Source of the DNA: Candidatus Aminicenantota bacterium
GTDB lineage: Bacteria; Acidobacteriota; Aminicenantia; Aminicenantales; UBA4085
Direction of reading: 5' to 3'
DNA length: 38,154 bases
NCBI GenBank assembly: GCA_026393895.1
Contig: JAPKZG010000029.1
Location: 1 to 38,154, forward strand
The translations under genes were made by a program, and so were the position numbers. Shown here one piece after another: positions 1 to 7,025 of this stretch. Under the pieces are notes generated by a model. That model did no database searches, had not been told where the DNA came from, and saw nothing but the letters and a program-made list of their open reading frames with translations. Within the stretch, counting starts at the first letter, position 1, and every line of letters begins with the position of its first letter.

Positions 1-81
1 AAGCTCAACGGTTTTCATCTTCTGGCTCAGGTGATTCAAGGCGTCGTCTTCAAGGATGGCGCCCTGGCCAAAGCGGCTTAA
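1..81 (+). CDS. Transposase, C-terminal 26 residues (partial)
   Basis: Only the last 26 residues are present, beginning KLNGFHLLAQVIQGV and ending in a run of small residues before TAA. The pattern of a short Lys-Leu-Asn-Gly stretch, a hydrophobic helix and a final phenylalanine-lysine-aspartate-glycine turn is familiar from the tails of mutator-type (IS256-like) transposases, which cut and paste DNA with a DDE active site. None of the catalytic residues falls inside the window, so the call rests on this tail plus the inverted-repeat-like sequence just downstream. Confidence 0.4.
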   Translation, partial: KLNGFHLLAQVIQGVVFKDGALAKAA

Positions 82-139
82 AAGAGGATCATCGGGATAT
101 GCTCACCTCTCGCCCGTACACAACATTTGACAATATCTC
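1..139 (+). mobile_element. Right end of an insertion sequence (IS256-like)
   Basis: The window opens inside an open frame that ends at 79-81 and is followed by about 58 non-coding bases finishing near 139. On the minus strand those bases read inward as an AT-rich end (GAGATATTGTCAAATGTTGTG, 119-139), the kind of terminal repeat that closes many transposase-bearing elements. The reading frame of an unrelated low-GC gene resumes without its start right after 139, as expected if the element inserted there. The left end and target duplication lie outside the window. IS256 is my best family guess from the transposase tail and the end sequence; it is not proven. Confidence 0.45.
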
Positions 140-433
140 GAAATTCTTTTTCGCGGGGCGTTATCCATTGGCAAATTCATTGAGGACTCAAATAGTGCGC
201 TTGGCCCAGCAGTAGTCGATGCCGCGGCGTGGCACAACCGTTTAGAAGTTATTGGGGTAATAATGACGCCTACCTCCTTCAATATTTCCCGTTATGAGAT
301 ATTAAAAGACGATTTAAATACTGAAAAATCGTCTTTACACATTGGTTATATTAAATATAATGTCCCGACCAAACGTTTCGATTATATGTTCCGTAATATT
401 GATTACACTTGTTCCGTTTCTTTTAACACATAA
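140..433 (+). pseudogene. Nucleotide-cyclase-like protein, 5'-truncated remnant
   Basis: After the IS end a frame without a start reads through to TAA at 431-433 (about 97 residues). It contains FRGALSIGKF, then LGPAVVDAAAWHNRLEVIGV, then a late KYNVPTK motif. This order (Arg-Gly-x-Ile-Ser-x-Gly; Gly-x-Ala-x-x-x-Ala...Leu-Glu; Tyr-Asp-Val-Pro-x-Lys) is what I associate with a widespread family of uncharacterised proteins with a class III nucleotidyl cyclase-like fold, some of which occur beside defence effectors. The N-terminal half with the metal-binding aspartates is missing, presumably removed by the insertion. Base composition after ~240 is far more AT-rich than the core genes, suggesting transfer. 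The family call is from memory of motifs, not a search. Confidence 0.4.
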
Positions 434-548
434 TATTATTGGTTATTTAACAATATTTATTGTTTTAGGATTATCTTCAGTGACACTTTATTTGTTGATC
501 GTATACTCTATTAATACGCTTTTTAAAAATATGTATTTTTTAGATTGA
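360..548 (+). CDS. Small two-helix membrane protein, AT-rich
   Basis: From ATG 360 this encodes 62 residues dominated by two hydrophobic stretches, roughly residues 7-24 and 27-48, joined by a short polar turn, with a short charged tail. A TTG at 342 would add six residues. It overlaps the end of the cyclase-like remnant by 74 bases in another frame and shares its low GC. I do not recognise the family. It could be a small membrane effector paired with the cyclase-like gene, a stand-alone hydrophobic peptide, or a chance open frame in AT-rich DNA. No convincing Shine-Dalgarno sequence precedes it. Confidence 0.35.
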   Translation: MSRPNVSIICSVILITLVPFLLTHNIIGYLTIFIVLGLSSVTLYLLIVYSINTLFKNMYFLD

Positions 549-643
549 TACGATTAGCCGCGGTATTACAGATGAGGCTCACAAAAGGTGAGGCCTTAGC
601 GGTGATTTTGCGCCTTATGATGTAAGACGCTTGAAGCGGGTTT

Positions 644-1015
644 TTAGACCTTCCTGAACGAAAGACGGGAAATCAGCTTAATAATCGGAGCATACTTCTT
701 TTGAAGGGGTTGACCGTATCCGGCCTTCCGGAATCGCTCAATTGATTTTTCCATATCATCAATAGACTCGGCCTTGATGTTACGGAAAAGGGCTTCCCGG
801 GGCGTCCCATTGGAGGCCTGCTTGTGATAATAAAAGGCCCGGGCAATCCGCCTCCGGCTCCGATACTTTGCGGCGTTCCCGGTTCTGAATCCAGGGGCTC
901 GGGTCCAGACTTTGTAAATGATGCTTTCGGGCGTAACCCGCATATTCATAATATCCGAGAGATATCCTCCCCAGGGGTGGCTTACGTCGCGGGCTACGCG
1001 GATGAACGGATTCAA
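644..1015 (-). CDS. Hypothetical protein, probably 5'-damaged
   Basis: This minus-strand frame gives 123 residues from a TTG start, rich in Arg, Lys and aromatics, without recognisable domains, signal peptide or membrane helices. The frame stays open upstream to about 1100 with protein-like composition, but no ATG, GTG or TTG occurs there, so either the TTG at 1015 is used or the 5' end has been lost. The opposite-strand frame at 824-1069 has a less natural composition and is probably its shadow. Its setting among phage-like small genes suggests mobile-element cargo. Confidence 0.4.
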   Translation of the reverse strand: MNPFIRVARDVSHPWGGYLSDIMNMRVTPESIIYKVWTRAPGFRTGNAAKYRSRRRIARAFYYHKQASNGTPREALFRNIKAESIDDMEKSIERFRKAGYGQPLQKKYAPIIKLISRLSFRKV

Positions 1016-1180
1016 TCCCGGCGTCGAATAAATTTCCGATTCAAGCTCGATCTCGGTTTCGAAAAGTGAATACGTCGGGCCAAGTTTTTTTCTAAAGGTT
1101 TTTTTCTTCCTCTAGAAAAGCGTCAACTTTCCGATCCGTTTCCGGCGTTCCGTCAAACGGCGGAACTAAAAGACGGCAAG

Positions 1181-1579
1181 TTGAACATAAGTGACAAGGC
1201 TTTAGTTTTGCGATTTGCCGAAGACGCGGACTATACGACCCTGCGGCAAATGATCGAAGCGAGATCCGCGACGAAACCGAAGGGATGGCGGACGCTTCCG
1301 GGCGGAACGAAAATTCCCGCTGACCGCGTTTTGATGATCTGTCCGAAATGTCGGAAGGCGGTTTGGATAGGGGACAAAGGCGCCGAGATGGCTTGTTTGT
1401 CTTGTAATGTGCCGAATTACAAAGACGGCGGCTATTACCGGGCGGCAACAAAGGACGAAGAGGCCGCCTGGTACGCCCGCGAAGAGGCCAAGCTTGCTCA
1501 ATTCCTGGCCGACGCGCCGAAGCGGGCGAAGGAAACGGCCGAATTTAATCGGCGGAATTTTAAAGATGGGAAATTCTAA
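1181..1579 (+). CDS. Small zinc-ribbon protein, unknown function
   Basis: The 132-residue product has a central CPKC...CLSC pair (Cys-x2-Cys, 14 residues, Cys-x2-Cys, near residues 54-74), a typical zinc ribbon, followed by a charged Ala/Glu/Lys-rich helix. The best available start is TTG 1181; the frame remains open upstream to 1070 without a better start, so the N-terminus is uncertain. It lies 14 bases before the next small gene, so the two are probably co-transcribed. No enzymatic motif is visible. Such small zinc-ribbon proteins are common in prophages, which fits the neighbourhood. Confidence 0.55.
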   Translation: MNISDKALVLRFAEDADYTTLRQMIEARSATKPKGWRTLPGGTKIPADRVLMICPKCRKAVWIGDKGAEMACLSCNVPNYKDGGYYRAATKDEEAAWYAREEAKLAQFLADAPKRAKETAEFNRRNFKDGKF

Positions 1580-1593
1580 AGGAGAATGAAGCC

Positions 1594-1926
1594 ATGAGTC
1601 CCACAATCGGCGACGATGGCCGAATCGCACTAGATGGCCAGGATTTGGAGGACATAGATAGGACGGCGCGGAAGGTATTTAAAAACCCGTTCGGCGTGCC
1701 CTGTAGAACTGAAATTCACGTATTTAAATTTGGGCCAGGATGGGAACCCGCGGAGGGCGTCGTTACCATAGGGAACCCGGCCAGGATCGTCTGTGATTCG
1801 TTGCCCGAAGATCGAGCGGCCGTCCTCGAAGCGGCCCAGGCGGTGGACGCGGCCAAACGTGAAGAAGAGGCGCGGCAATTCACGGACCCGGCTTTCAATC
1901 CGCTGATTAAAACCACGCCGGAATGA
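1594..1926 (+). CDS. Hypothetical acidic protein of mobile element
   Basis: This encodes 110 residues. It starts at ATG 1594 behind a good ribosome-binding site (AAAGGAG, 1578-1584) and follows the zinc-ribbon gene by 14 bases. The sequence is Asp/Glu- and Ala-rich with a C-terminal helix (residues ~70-95) and has no recognised domain. Bases 1927-2144 downstream hold only fragmentary frames and an eight-G run (about 2117-2124), and I see no supportable gene there. Confidence 0.5.
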   Translation: MSPTIGDDGRIALDGQDLEDIDRTARKVFKNPFGVPCRTEIHVFKFGPGWEPAEGVVTIGNPARIVCDSLPEDRAAVLEAAQAVDAAKREEEARQFTDPAFNPLIKTTPE

Positions 1927-2144
1927 ATGAACGACACGGCCGGACGTCGAACTGCCTTCGCGGAGGCCCGGAAAATGATAAATGCCCCGGAGATTCGGCG
2001 TCCGGCGGTCCCGGATAGGGGGAATTCCGAAAATGATCGCCAGGGGGCCGGGGAATGCGCCGTACATGCCCCAGGGCGTCTAAAGCGGGCTGATCGGCGG
2101 TTGGGCCTGGCCCGGGGGGGGCGCAGCTTGCTTGCGCTGGGGGT

Positions 2145-2618
2145 TTGCGTAGCATAAATAAATTTCTTGCGACGGGTGACACGACCGGCATCGGGAACAT
2201 TAATGCGACGGCGAGCGTGCATGGCGGCAAGACATTGACAGTCCGAAATATTTGGATCAGGAGCGGGGTGGGCGACAATGTTTTTGATATGCCGACATAC
2301 GTTTCGCGGGTCCGAATCATTGGGACGTATACGGGATATAGCTCGAATTTTATTGTGTGGGTTGGCGAAGATTTACTTGTTAATGAACTCTTAGGGACCG
2401 GCTGGGGCACAACCACTTACGACGGAACGCTCCTTACAACCGGAGGTGTCGTTCAAATCACAAATTCGAGCGGCGTGTCGTGGTCATTTACAGAGGTTCC
2501 GGTAACATCCCCAATAACAAATACCGCTAGAAAAATACGGAAATTTACTGGTCAACGCGTCTCCGGCAACCGCGAATACGAAATATATATGCGCGCTGCC
2601 GCCAAAAAAAGGCGATGA
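2145..2618 (+). CDS. Beta-rich phage-tail-like protein, start uncertain
   Basis: The 157-residue product is rich in Thr, Gly, Val, Ile and Asn in alternating patterns typical of beta-strands, as in phage tail-fibre or other surface proteins, and ends in a basic AKKRR tail. The only start in this frame is TTG 2145, with no ribosome-binding site. The frame continues upstream through a Gly/Ala-rich stretch to a stop near 2091, crossing a run of eight Gs. A frameshift in that run may have detached it from an earlier N-terminal part, so it may be a fragment. The tail-protein idea is inference from composition and context only. Confidence 0.4.
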   Translation: MRSINKFLATGDTTGIGNINATASVHGGKTLTVRNIWIRSGVGDNVFDMPTYVSRVRIIGTYTGYSSNFIVWVGEDLLVNELLGTGWGTTTYDGTLLTTGGVVQITNSSGVSWSFTEVPVTSPITNTARKIRKFTGQRVSGNREYEIYMRAAAKKRR

Positions 2619-2682
2619 TCCGGACCTAATAGGATAGAGGGCGGAACGGGCGAATATTCTCACCACGCGAGCGGGGGGCGGG

Positions 2683-2889
2683 TTATCTCTTGCGGGCCGT
2701 CTTTGATTCGAGATATGCGTCAATCTCGGAACGGCGGAAAAAGACTTTTTTCTCGAATTTAATGAATGGGAAAGCATGCCGTTTAATGAGTCGATCAAGA
2801 GTCGCAAGCGAAATCCGAAGATATGCTATGATCTCGGATTTTGTCGTGAGATCATCGTTTTTTATCGTCTCCGAATCGTACCAATTCAT
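2683..2889 (-). CDS. Excisionase-type helix-turn-helix protein
   Basis: This 68-residue protein (ATG 2889; a TTG at 2895 would add two residues) reads as a MerR/excisionase-type DNA-binding domain: a helix starting near residue 14 (TKSEIIAYLRIS), a recognition helix (LATLDRLIKRH), a wing (FPFIKFEKKVFF), and the closing RRSEIDAYL helix typical of HTH_17 proteins. Such proteins help recombinases excise integrated elements or repress the element's promoters. It is transcribed away from the ribbon-helix-helix gene that follows, with the promoter for that gene between them. Its nearness to the broken integrase supports an excisionase or control role. Confidence 0.65.
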   Translation of the reverse strand: MNWYDSETIKNDDLTTKSEIIAYLRISLATLDRLIKRHAFPFIKFEKKVFFRRSEIDAYLESKTARKR

Positions 2890-2911
2890 CCCCAAAAATC
2901 AAAATATGGAC

Positions 2912-2940
2912 TTGACAAATAGGTTCTAAGCGAATACAAT
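2912..2940 (+). promoter_or_regulatory. Sigma-70 promoter of the ribbon-helix-helix gene
   Basis: TTGACA at 2912-2917 and TACAAT at 2935-2940 are separated by exactly 17 bases, a near-consensus promoter. Transcription would start around 2947, just before the GAGG ribosome-binding site and ATG 2954. It lies between two divergent small DNA-binding genes, so either product could regulate it. Confidence 0.7.
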
Positions 2941-2953
2941 GTAATTGAGGTAA

Positions 2954-3124
2954 ATGATGAAAAAAGAAAAGGAAAGAATGGTCCAGGCAATCGTCCGCAT
3001 CCCGCAGCAATACGCGGACATGGCAAAGGAGATCGGGGAAAAAGAACTCCGTTCATACTCTTCCGTCCTTCGGCGGGCCATCGTCGAATGGCTCGAGGCG
3101 CATAAGGTGAAGGGAAACAAATGA
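2954..3124 (+). CDS. Ribbon-helix-helix DNA-binding protein
   Basis: The 56-residue protein has the ribbon-helix-helix plan: a basic N-terminus, a short beta-strand (VQAIVRIP), a first helix (QQYADMAKEIGEK) and a second helix (SYSSVLRRAIVEWLEAH). These proteins bind DNA as dimers through the paired strands, and serve as small repressors or antitoxins on plasmids and prophages. ATG 2954 follows GAGG by a few bases; ATG 2957 is an alternative one codon on. No toxin-like partner is visible beside it. The strong promoter just upstream suggests it is, or was, actively expressed. Confidence 0.65.
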   Translation: MMKKEKERMVQAIVRIPQQYADMAKEIGEKELRSYSSVLRRAIVEWLEAHKVKGNK

Positions 3125-3164
3125 AGCTAACCTATTGAAATTCTCATAAACCCGAGGAGGAAAC

Positions 3165-3431
3165 ATGAAGCCTACAAAGGACAAAATCGCCGCAGCTCGA
3201 GCGGCGGAACGTGAGAGGGGCAAGGCCGACGTTACGGTCGTCAAGGTGATTGAGAAGGAAAGGTCCAATGCCGAGATGGCCGTGGTTCGGGAACATCAGA
3301 AGGATGAGGCGACCTCTTCGCGGGCGGATGAGAGAGAGCGGGTCAAGACCGCGGTTCGGGTTGCAAAGGCCGACCCTCGAGGGATGGCGGGGTCGGCTCG
3401 CGGGCGCGGCATGGGAAGGCGTCGGGGGTAA
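3165..3431 (+). CDS. Highly charged small protein, unknown
   Basis: ATG 3165 is preceded by a strong GAGGAGG site and opens 88 residues dominated by Ala, Arg, Glu, Lys and Val, likely one long helix or coiled coil, ending in a Gly/Arg-rich tail (RGRGMGRRRG). Degenerate repeats of an Arg-Glu-Arg-x-Lys pattern occur at residues ~15-20, ~50 and ~57-62. I recognise no family. It lies between the ribbon-helix-helix gene and the integrase remnant, so it is likely element cargo, perhaps nucleic-acid binding given its basic end. Confidence 0.45.
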   Translation: MKPTKDKIAAARAAERERGKADVTVVKVIEKERSNAEMAVVREHQKDEATSSRADERERVKTAVRVAKADPRGMAGSARGRGMGRRRG

Positions 3432-3476
3432 CTTTGACCGCTATAAAAAGGGAACGGCCGCCCAGGGGAGGGCAAG

Positions 3477-4179
3477 ATGAAACTGGACTCCGCTGAATGG
3501 GAATCGAAACGCTCAGCGGGAAGAAACGAAATTCTATTCAACCATCTGAACCGCGAATTCAAGGACTCTCGCCTCGTCGATATCAAACCGGGAGACGTCC
3601 GGCGATATGTCACCCGGCGAATTAAAGAGGACGGCATAAACCCGGCGACGGCGAACCGGGAATTGAGCTTCTTGAAAAGCATCCTCTACGCGGCGGAGGC
3701 CGACGAAATCATCCAGACGAATCAGATCCGCGGCCGGAGGGTAAAAAAGCAAACGGGAACGGACGGTTCCGCTTGACCCGGATATATGCGTTGAACTTGA
3801 CGTGCTACCGCGGAAAAGCGAATATATCTTCCTCAATCCAGAGACAGGACAAAGGATCAAAGACGTGAGAGGATGCTTTAACGCCGCTTGTAAGACGGCC
3901 GAGATCGAAACGGGCAGGGAGGAGGGGCTTGTTTTCCATGACCTCCGACACCTGGCCGCGTACCGCCTCGTCAAGGTGACGGATATCGTCACGGCGTCGA
4001 AGATCCTCGGCCATGCGTCCCTGGACATGACTCTTCGGTACGTTCACCCGACGGACACCGACAAGTACGAAGCGGTCCGGAAAGTGGCCGAAAACCTCTT
4101 TCGAGGACGTCAAAAAGACGTCAATGATCCAAAATTGACGTCCTCGGAGAGGGTTGAAAATCGGATTCTATCTAATTAG
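3477..4179 (+). pseudogene. Tyrosine recombinase (integrase), internally deleted
   Basis: The first part (3477-3776) encodes a core-binding domain typical of phage integrases, ending in a helix pair (TANRELSFLKSILYAAEA). The second part, in another frame, resumes near 3750 with KSKRERTVPLDPD and continues through LVFHDLRHL, ILGHASLDMT and the nucleophile RYVHP. An intact enzyme would hold roughly 60-80 more residues between the halves, including the first catalytic arginine; that segment is gone and the frame changes, so it cannot recombine DNA. The deletion join is about 3745-3755, in an A-rich stretch. The gene ends 12 bases before tRNA-Leu, and its last codons carry the tRNA promoter. Confidence 0.8.
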
Positions 4180-4182
4180 AAT
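4154..4182 (+). promoter_or_regulatory. Promoter of tRNA-Leu, inside the integrase 3' end
   Basis: TTGAAA (4154-4159), a 17-base spacer and TAGAAT (4177-4182) place a transcription start near 4189, about three bases before the tRNA. The -10 box overlaps the integrase stop codon (4177-4179). It also forms one arm of the inverted repeat GATTCTA (4164-4170) / TAGAATC (4177-4183), which could be an operator or simply coincidence. Confidence 0.65.
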
Positions 4183-4191
4183 CATATAGTT

Positions 4192-4277
4192 GCCGGAGTG
4201 GCGGAACTGGCAGACGCGCTGGACTCAAAATCCAGTGGGCCTCACAGCCCGTGAAGGTTCGATCCCTTTCTCCGGCA
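4192..4277 (+). tRNA. tRNA-Leu (anticodon CAA)
   Basis: The acceptor stem pairs GCCGGAG (4192-4198) with CTCCGGC (4270-4276), discriminator A at 4277. The anticodon stem CTGGA/TCCAG encloses the loop CTCAAAA, giving anticodon CAA, which reads UUG. The long variable arm with a GGGC/GCCC stem marks a class II tRNA, as expected for leucine, and the T-loop TTCGATC is standard. CCA is not encoded. tRNA-Leu genes are frequent integration sites, but elements usually sit at the 3' end, whereas here the integrase remnant abuts the 5' end. Confidence 0.95.
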
Positions 4278-4280
4278 GAT

Positions 4281-4323
4281 TCGCCTTTCGTTCATTCCGG
4301 CGACGGCCCGGAAGGCGATTTTT
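4281..4323 (+). terminator. Terminator or attenuator between tRNA-Leu and the dap operon
   Basis: TCGCC (4281-4285) pairs with GGCGA (4314-4318), and TTCCGG (4295-4300) with CCGGAA (4308-4313), with a bulge on the 5' side. Five Ts follow at 4319-4323, as in an intrinsic terminator. The same GGCGA could instead pair with TCGCC at 4323-4327, a competing hairpin that would undo the terminator. Only 22 bases separate it from the next start codon, with no room for a separate promoter, so readthrough from the tRNA promoter may feed the operon. Confidence 0.55.
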
Positions 4324-4345
4324 CGCCACAGGGAGGATTTGGCCC

Positions 4346-5224
4346 ATGATCAAAGGAGTTTACACGCTTTTAATGACGCCGTTCAAGAGGGACTACTCTC
4401 TGGATGAACCCGGGCTTCGAATCCTGGTCCGCCGGCAGATCGAAGGCGGCGTTCACGGACTCGCGCCCCTCGGAGTGACGGGGGAAAATTCTTCCCTGAC
4501 CGAGGACGAAGTCACCCGGATGGTGGAAATCACGGTCGAGGAGGCCGCCGGCCGGGCCAAAGTGGCTCCGGACACCTGTTGCAACAATCTCGAACAGACC
4601 ATCGCCCGGGCCCAACGGTTTGCGAAAATCGGGAGTGATTATGTCGTGGTCTTCGCCCCGTTCCTGGTCCTGCCGAATCAGGCCGGGCTGGTCGATTTTT
4701 ACCGGCGGGTCGCCGACGCCTGCCCCGTGCCGATCCTCATCCATAACGCCCCGGAACGGGTTGGCGTCAACATCGAGCCGAAAACGTACGCCAAACTTAT
4801 GGAGCACGGAAACATCGCCGGAACCAAGGACGGTAAGAAGGAGCTCGACCATCTGGCCAAGATCCTTCAATTGGCCCGGGGGAAAAATTTCGAAGTTTAT
4901 ACCGGCAAGGACACGACCGCCTACCCGCTGATGGCCTTCGGCGGCAGCGGCCTGTTCAGCGTTGCGGCGAACATCCTGCCCAAGGTGATGCGCGAACTCG
5001 TCGACCACAGCCTGGCCGGGCGGCACGAGGAAGCCCGGTCGATCCACTATGCCTACTACGACCTGTTCGCCGCCCTGCGCCTGGAAACCAACCCGATGGC
5101 GGTCAAGGCCGCCCTGTCGCTTCTCGGATTGCCCGGGGGACCGCTGCGTCCGCCGCTCTCCGACCTCAGTGAAAGCAACCGGGACTACATCAAGTCCCTG
5201 TTGAAGGAGCGGGGGCTTTTATGA
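4346..5224 (+). CDS. DapA-family class I aldolase (dihydrodipicolinate synthase-like)
   Basis: This 292-residue TIM-barrel protein has the same length and residue numbering as E. coli DapA, which condenses aspartate semialdehyde with pyruvate on the lysine pathway. Schiff-base Lys161 (GTKDG) and substrate-binding Arg138 are present. However, the proton-relay triad Thr44, Tyr107, Tyr133 is replaced by Val44, Leu107 and His133. The enzyme should therefore still form a pyruvate-type imine but may use another acceptor. ATG 4346 follows GGGAGGA (4331-4337), and the frame upstream merely reads through the tRNA. It overlaps dapH by four bases. The operon context argues for lysine/diaminopimelate synthesis, the active-site changes argue for caution. 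Confidence 0.8.
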   Translation: MIKGVYTLLMTPFKRDYSLDEPGLRILVRRQIEGGVHGLAPLGVTGENSSLTEDEVTRMVEITVEEAAGRAKVAPDTCCNNLEQTIARAQRFAKIGSDYVVVFAPFLVLPNQAGLVDFYRRVADACPVPILIHNAPERVGVNIEPKTYAKLMEHGNIAGTKDGKKELDHLAKILQLARGKNFEVYTGKDTTAYPLMAFGGSGLFSVAANILPKVMRELVDHSLAGRHEEARSIHYAYYDLFAALRLETNPMAVKAALSLLGLPGGPLRPPLSDLSESNRDYIKSLLKERGLL

Positions 5225-5958
5225 CCCGCCCGCGGCCGAAAAGCGCGGCCGGCCGGGATGCCCGGGCCCTGGCCGAATTGATCGCCTCGAGCCGCAAGAC
5301 GACGCCTTCCCGGGTCTACGTTCAGGGAACGTTCGCCGACGGAGATTTCAAGGGCGTCGGATTTCAATCGTTCGGAACTGCCGATTTCCGGATTTTGATC
5401 GGCGACTACGCCGAAATCGAGTCTTGGCTGGCCGGGCACCGGAAGAGAATCCGTAAAGTCCACGCCGAGATCAAAGCCCGCTATTCCGCGCTCCCGATGT
5501 TGGACCTTCGCCGGGTCCGGGCCCGGGTCGAGCCCGGGGCGATCATCCGGGACGGAGCCAAGATCGGCCGCGACAGCGTCATCATGATGGGCGCGGTCAT
5601 CAACATCGGGGCCGAGGTCGGGCAGGGGACGATGATCGACATGAACGTCGTCCTGGGTGCCCGGGCGATCGTCGGGAAAAATTGCCATATCGGGGCCGGG
5701 TCGGTCCTGGCCGGAGTTCTCGAACCTCCGGGCCGGGTCCCGGTCATCGTCGAGGACAACGTTCTTATCGGGGCCAACGCCGTCGTTCTGGAAGGTGTAC
5801 GCATCGGCCGCGGGAGCGTGGTCGGGGCCGGGGCGATCGTCGTCTCCGACGTTCCGCCCGGCGTCGTCGTTACCGGCTCGCCCGCGCGGGTCATTAAAAA
5901 AACATCGGACGTCGCTCCGGAAAAAATCGCGATCGTCGGAAAATTACGCCGGCGGTGA
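5221..5958 (+). CDS. dapH: Tetrahydrodipicolinate N-acetyltransferase
   Basis: The 245-residue product begins with the DapH-type alpha/beta domain (residues ~10-95) and continues as a left-handed beta-helix of hexapeptide repeats (~100-225). The characteristic stretch VIMMGAVINIGAEVGQGTMI and the GKNCHIGAGSVLAGVLEPP segment match DapH closely. It transfers acetyl from acetyl-CoA to tetrahydrodipicolinate, opening the acetylase branch of diaminopimelate and lysine synthesis in the cytoplasm. The start overlaps the upstream stop (ATGA), implying translational coupling. Trimers are expected, as in other hexapeptide transferases. Confidence 0.93.
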   Translation: MTRPRPKSAAGRDARALAELIASSRKTTPSRVYVQGTFADGDFKGVGFQSFGTADFRILIGDYAEIESWLAGHRKRIRKVHAEIKARYSALPMLDLRRVRARVEPGAIIRDGAKIGRDSVIMMGAVINIGAEVGQGTMIDMNVVLGARAIVGKNCHIGAGSVLAGVLEPPGRVPVIVEDNVLIGANAVVLEGVRIGRGSVVGAGAIVVSDVPPGVVVTGSPARVIKKTSDVAPEKIAIVGKLRRR

Positions 5959-6005
5959 TCCGGCGGCGCGAACGCGTTTCGGGAAGGGCCGAGAAGGATG
6001 CGATC

Positions 6006-7025
6006 ATGGACGTCATTCAACTGACCCGGCGGTTGATCGACATCCCGTCTGTGACGGGAGGGGAAGGCGCGGTCGCGGATTTCACGGCCGATTGGCTGAA
6101 GGCCGAGGGCTTCCGGGTCGTCCGGCAGGAGGTTGAACCGGGACGGGCGAACGTCTTTGCCTCGGCGGGGGCGCCCGTCGAAGTCGTTCTTTGTTCCCAC
6201 CTGGATACGGTCCCGGACCCGTTTCCGAGCGGTGAGGACGACGCGGAGGTCCGCGGCCGGGGCGCCTGCGACGCCAAGGGCTCGGTCGCGGCGATGATGG
6301 CCGCGGGACGGGCGCTTCGCGCCGAAGGCTTTCAACGGTTCGGGCTTCTTTTTGTCGTAGGGGAGGAAACGGACAGCCGCGGAGCCAAAGCGGCGGCTTC
6401 TTTGAATCCCGGAAGCCGGTTTATCGTCATCGGGGAGCCGACGGGAAATAAAATGGCTCTCGGCCATAAAGGCGTTCTTTCCCTGCTGTTGAAAACAAAA
6501 GGCCGGGCGGCCCATTCGGCCTTTCCCCATCTGGGGGAGTCCGCGATCGACCGGCTATTGGACATCCTCCAGGAGATACGGGCGATCGAATGGGAGGAGG
6601 ATCCAGTTCTGGGTTCATCGACCATCAATATCGGGAGAATCGAGGGCGGGACGGCGGCCAACGTCATCGCCGCCGAAGCCGCCGCCTCGGTCATGATCCG
6701 CTTTGCGATTTCCTCCCGAGCCGTTCTGACCCGCGTCTACCAGACGGTCGCGGGGCGGGCCAGCTATGAAATCCTTTCCGAGAACTCTCCGGTTTATTTC
6801 GGCCTTCGTCCGGGCTACGAAACGGCGATTCTCCCGTTCGGCTCGGACGCGCCCTACCTCGAAGGGTTCGGCGAACGATTCATGCTCGGTCCCGGCGAGC
6901 CCGAGGATGCTCATACGGAAGGGGAGAAGGTCGCGAAGCAGTCCTTGGAGGACGCGGTGGCTCTCTACCGGAAGCTCGTCCGGGAGTTGGCCGAGGAACC
7001 GGTCGGAAAGGCGGCTGGGCGGTGA
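6006..7025 (+). CDS. M20-family deacetylase, likely N-acetyl-diaminopimelate deacetylase
   Basis: This 339-residue zinc peptidase-fold enzyme has the M20 metal set: His65-x-Asp67 (SHLDTVP), Asp89 (GRGACDAKG), the Glu120-Glu121 pair (GEE), Glu144 (GEPT) and a late His in DAHTEGEKV. A dimerisation lid lies between about residues 155 and 255. In this operon the natural substrate is N-acetyl-LL-diaminopimelate made by DapH and the aminotransferase. By sequence alone ArgE- or LysK-like activity on other N-acetyl amino acids is possible. I chose ATG 6006 because GAGAAGGA (5989-5996) precedes it; a GTG at 5955 overlaps the dapH stop but would add 17 unconserved-looking Arg-rich residues. Confidence 0.85.
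   Translation: MDVIQLTRRLIDIPSVTGGEGAVADFTADWLKAEGFRVVRQEVEPGRANVFASAGAPVEVVLCSHLDTVPDPFPSGEDDAEVRGRGACDAKGSVAAMMAAGRALRAEGFQRFGLLFVVGEETDSRGAKAAASLNPGSRFIVIGEPTGNKMALGHKGVLSLLLKTKGRAAHSAFPHLGESAIDRLLDILQEIRAIEWEEDPVLGSSTINIGRIEGGTAANVIAAEAAASVMIRFAISSRAVLTRVYQTVAGRASYEILSENSPVYFGLRPGYETAILPFGSDAPYLEGFGERFMLGPGEPEDAHTEGEKVAKQSLEDAVALYRKLVRELAEEPVGKAAGR

Noticed and set aside
824..1069. Plus-strand frame opposite the hypothetical gene at 644-1015
   Set aside because: It has a poorer composition and no ribosome-binding site; probably a shadow.
1927..2157. 76-residue frame starting directly after the gene at 1594-1926
   Set aside because: Its composition is unlike the neighbouring proteins, and it ends where the tail-like frame begins; more likely a chance frame.
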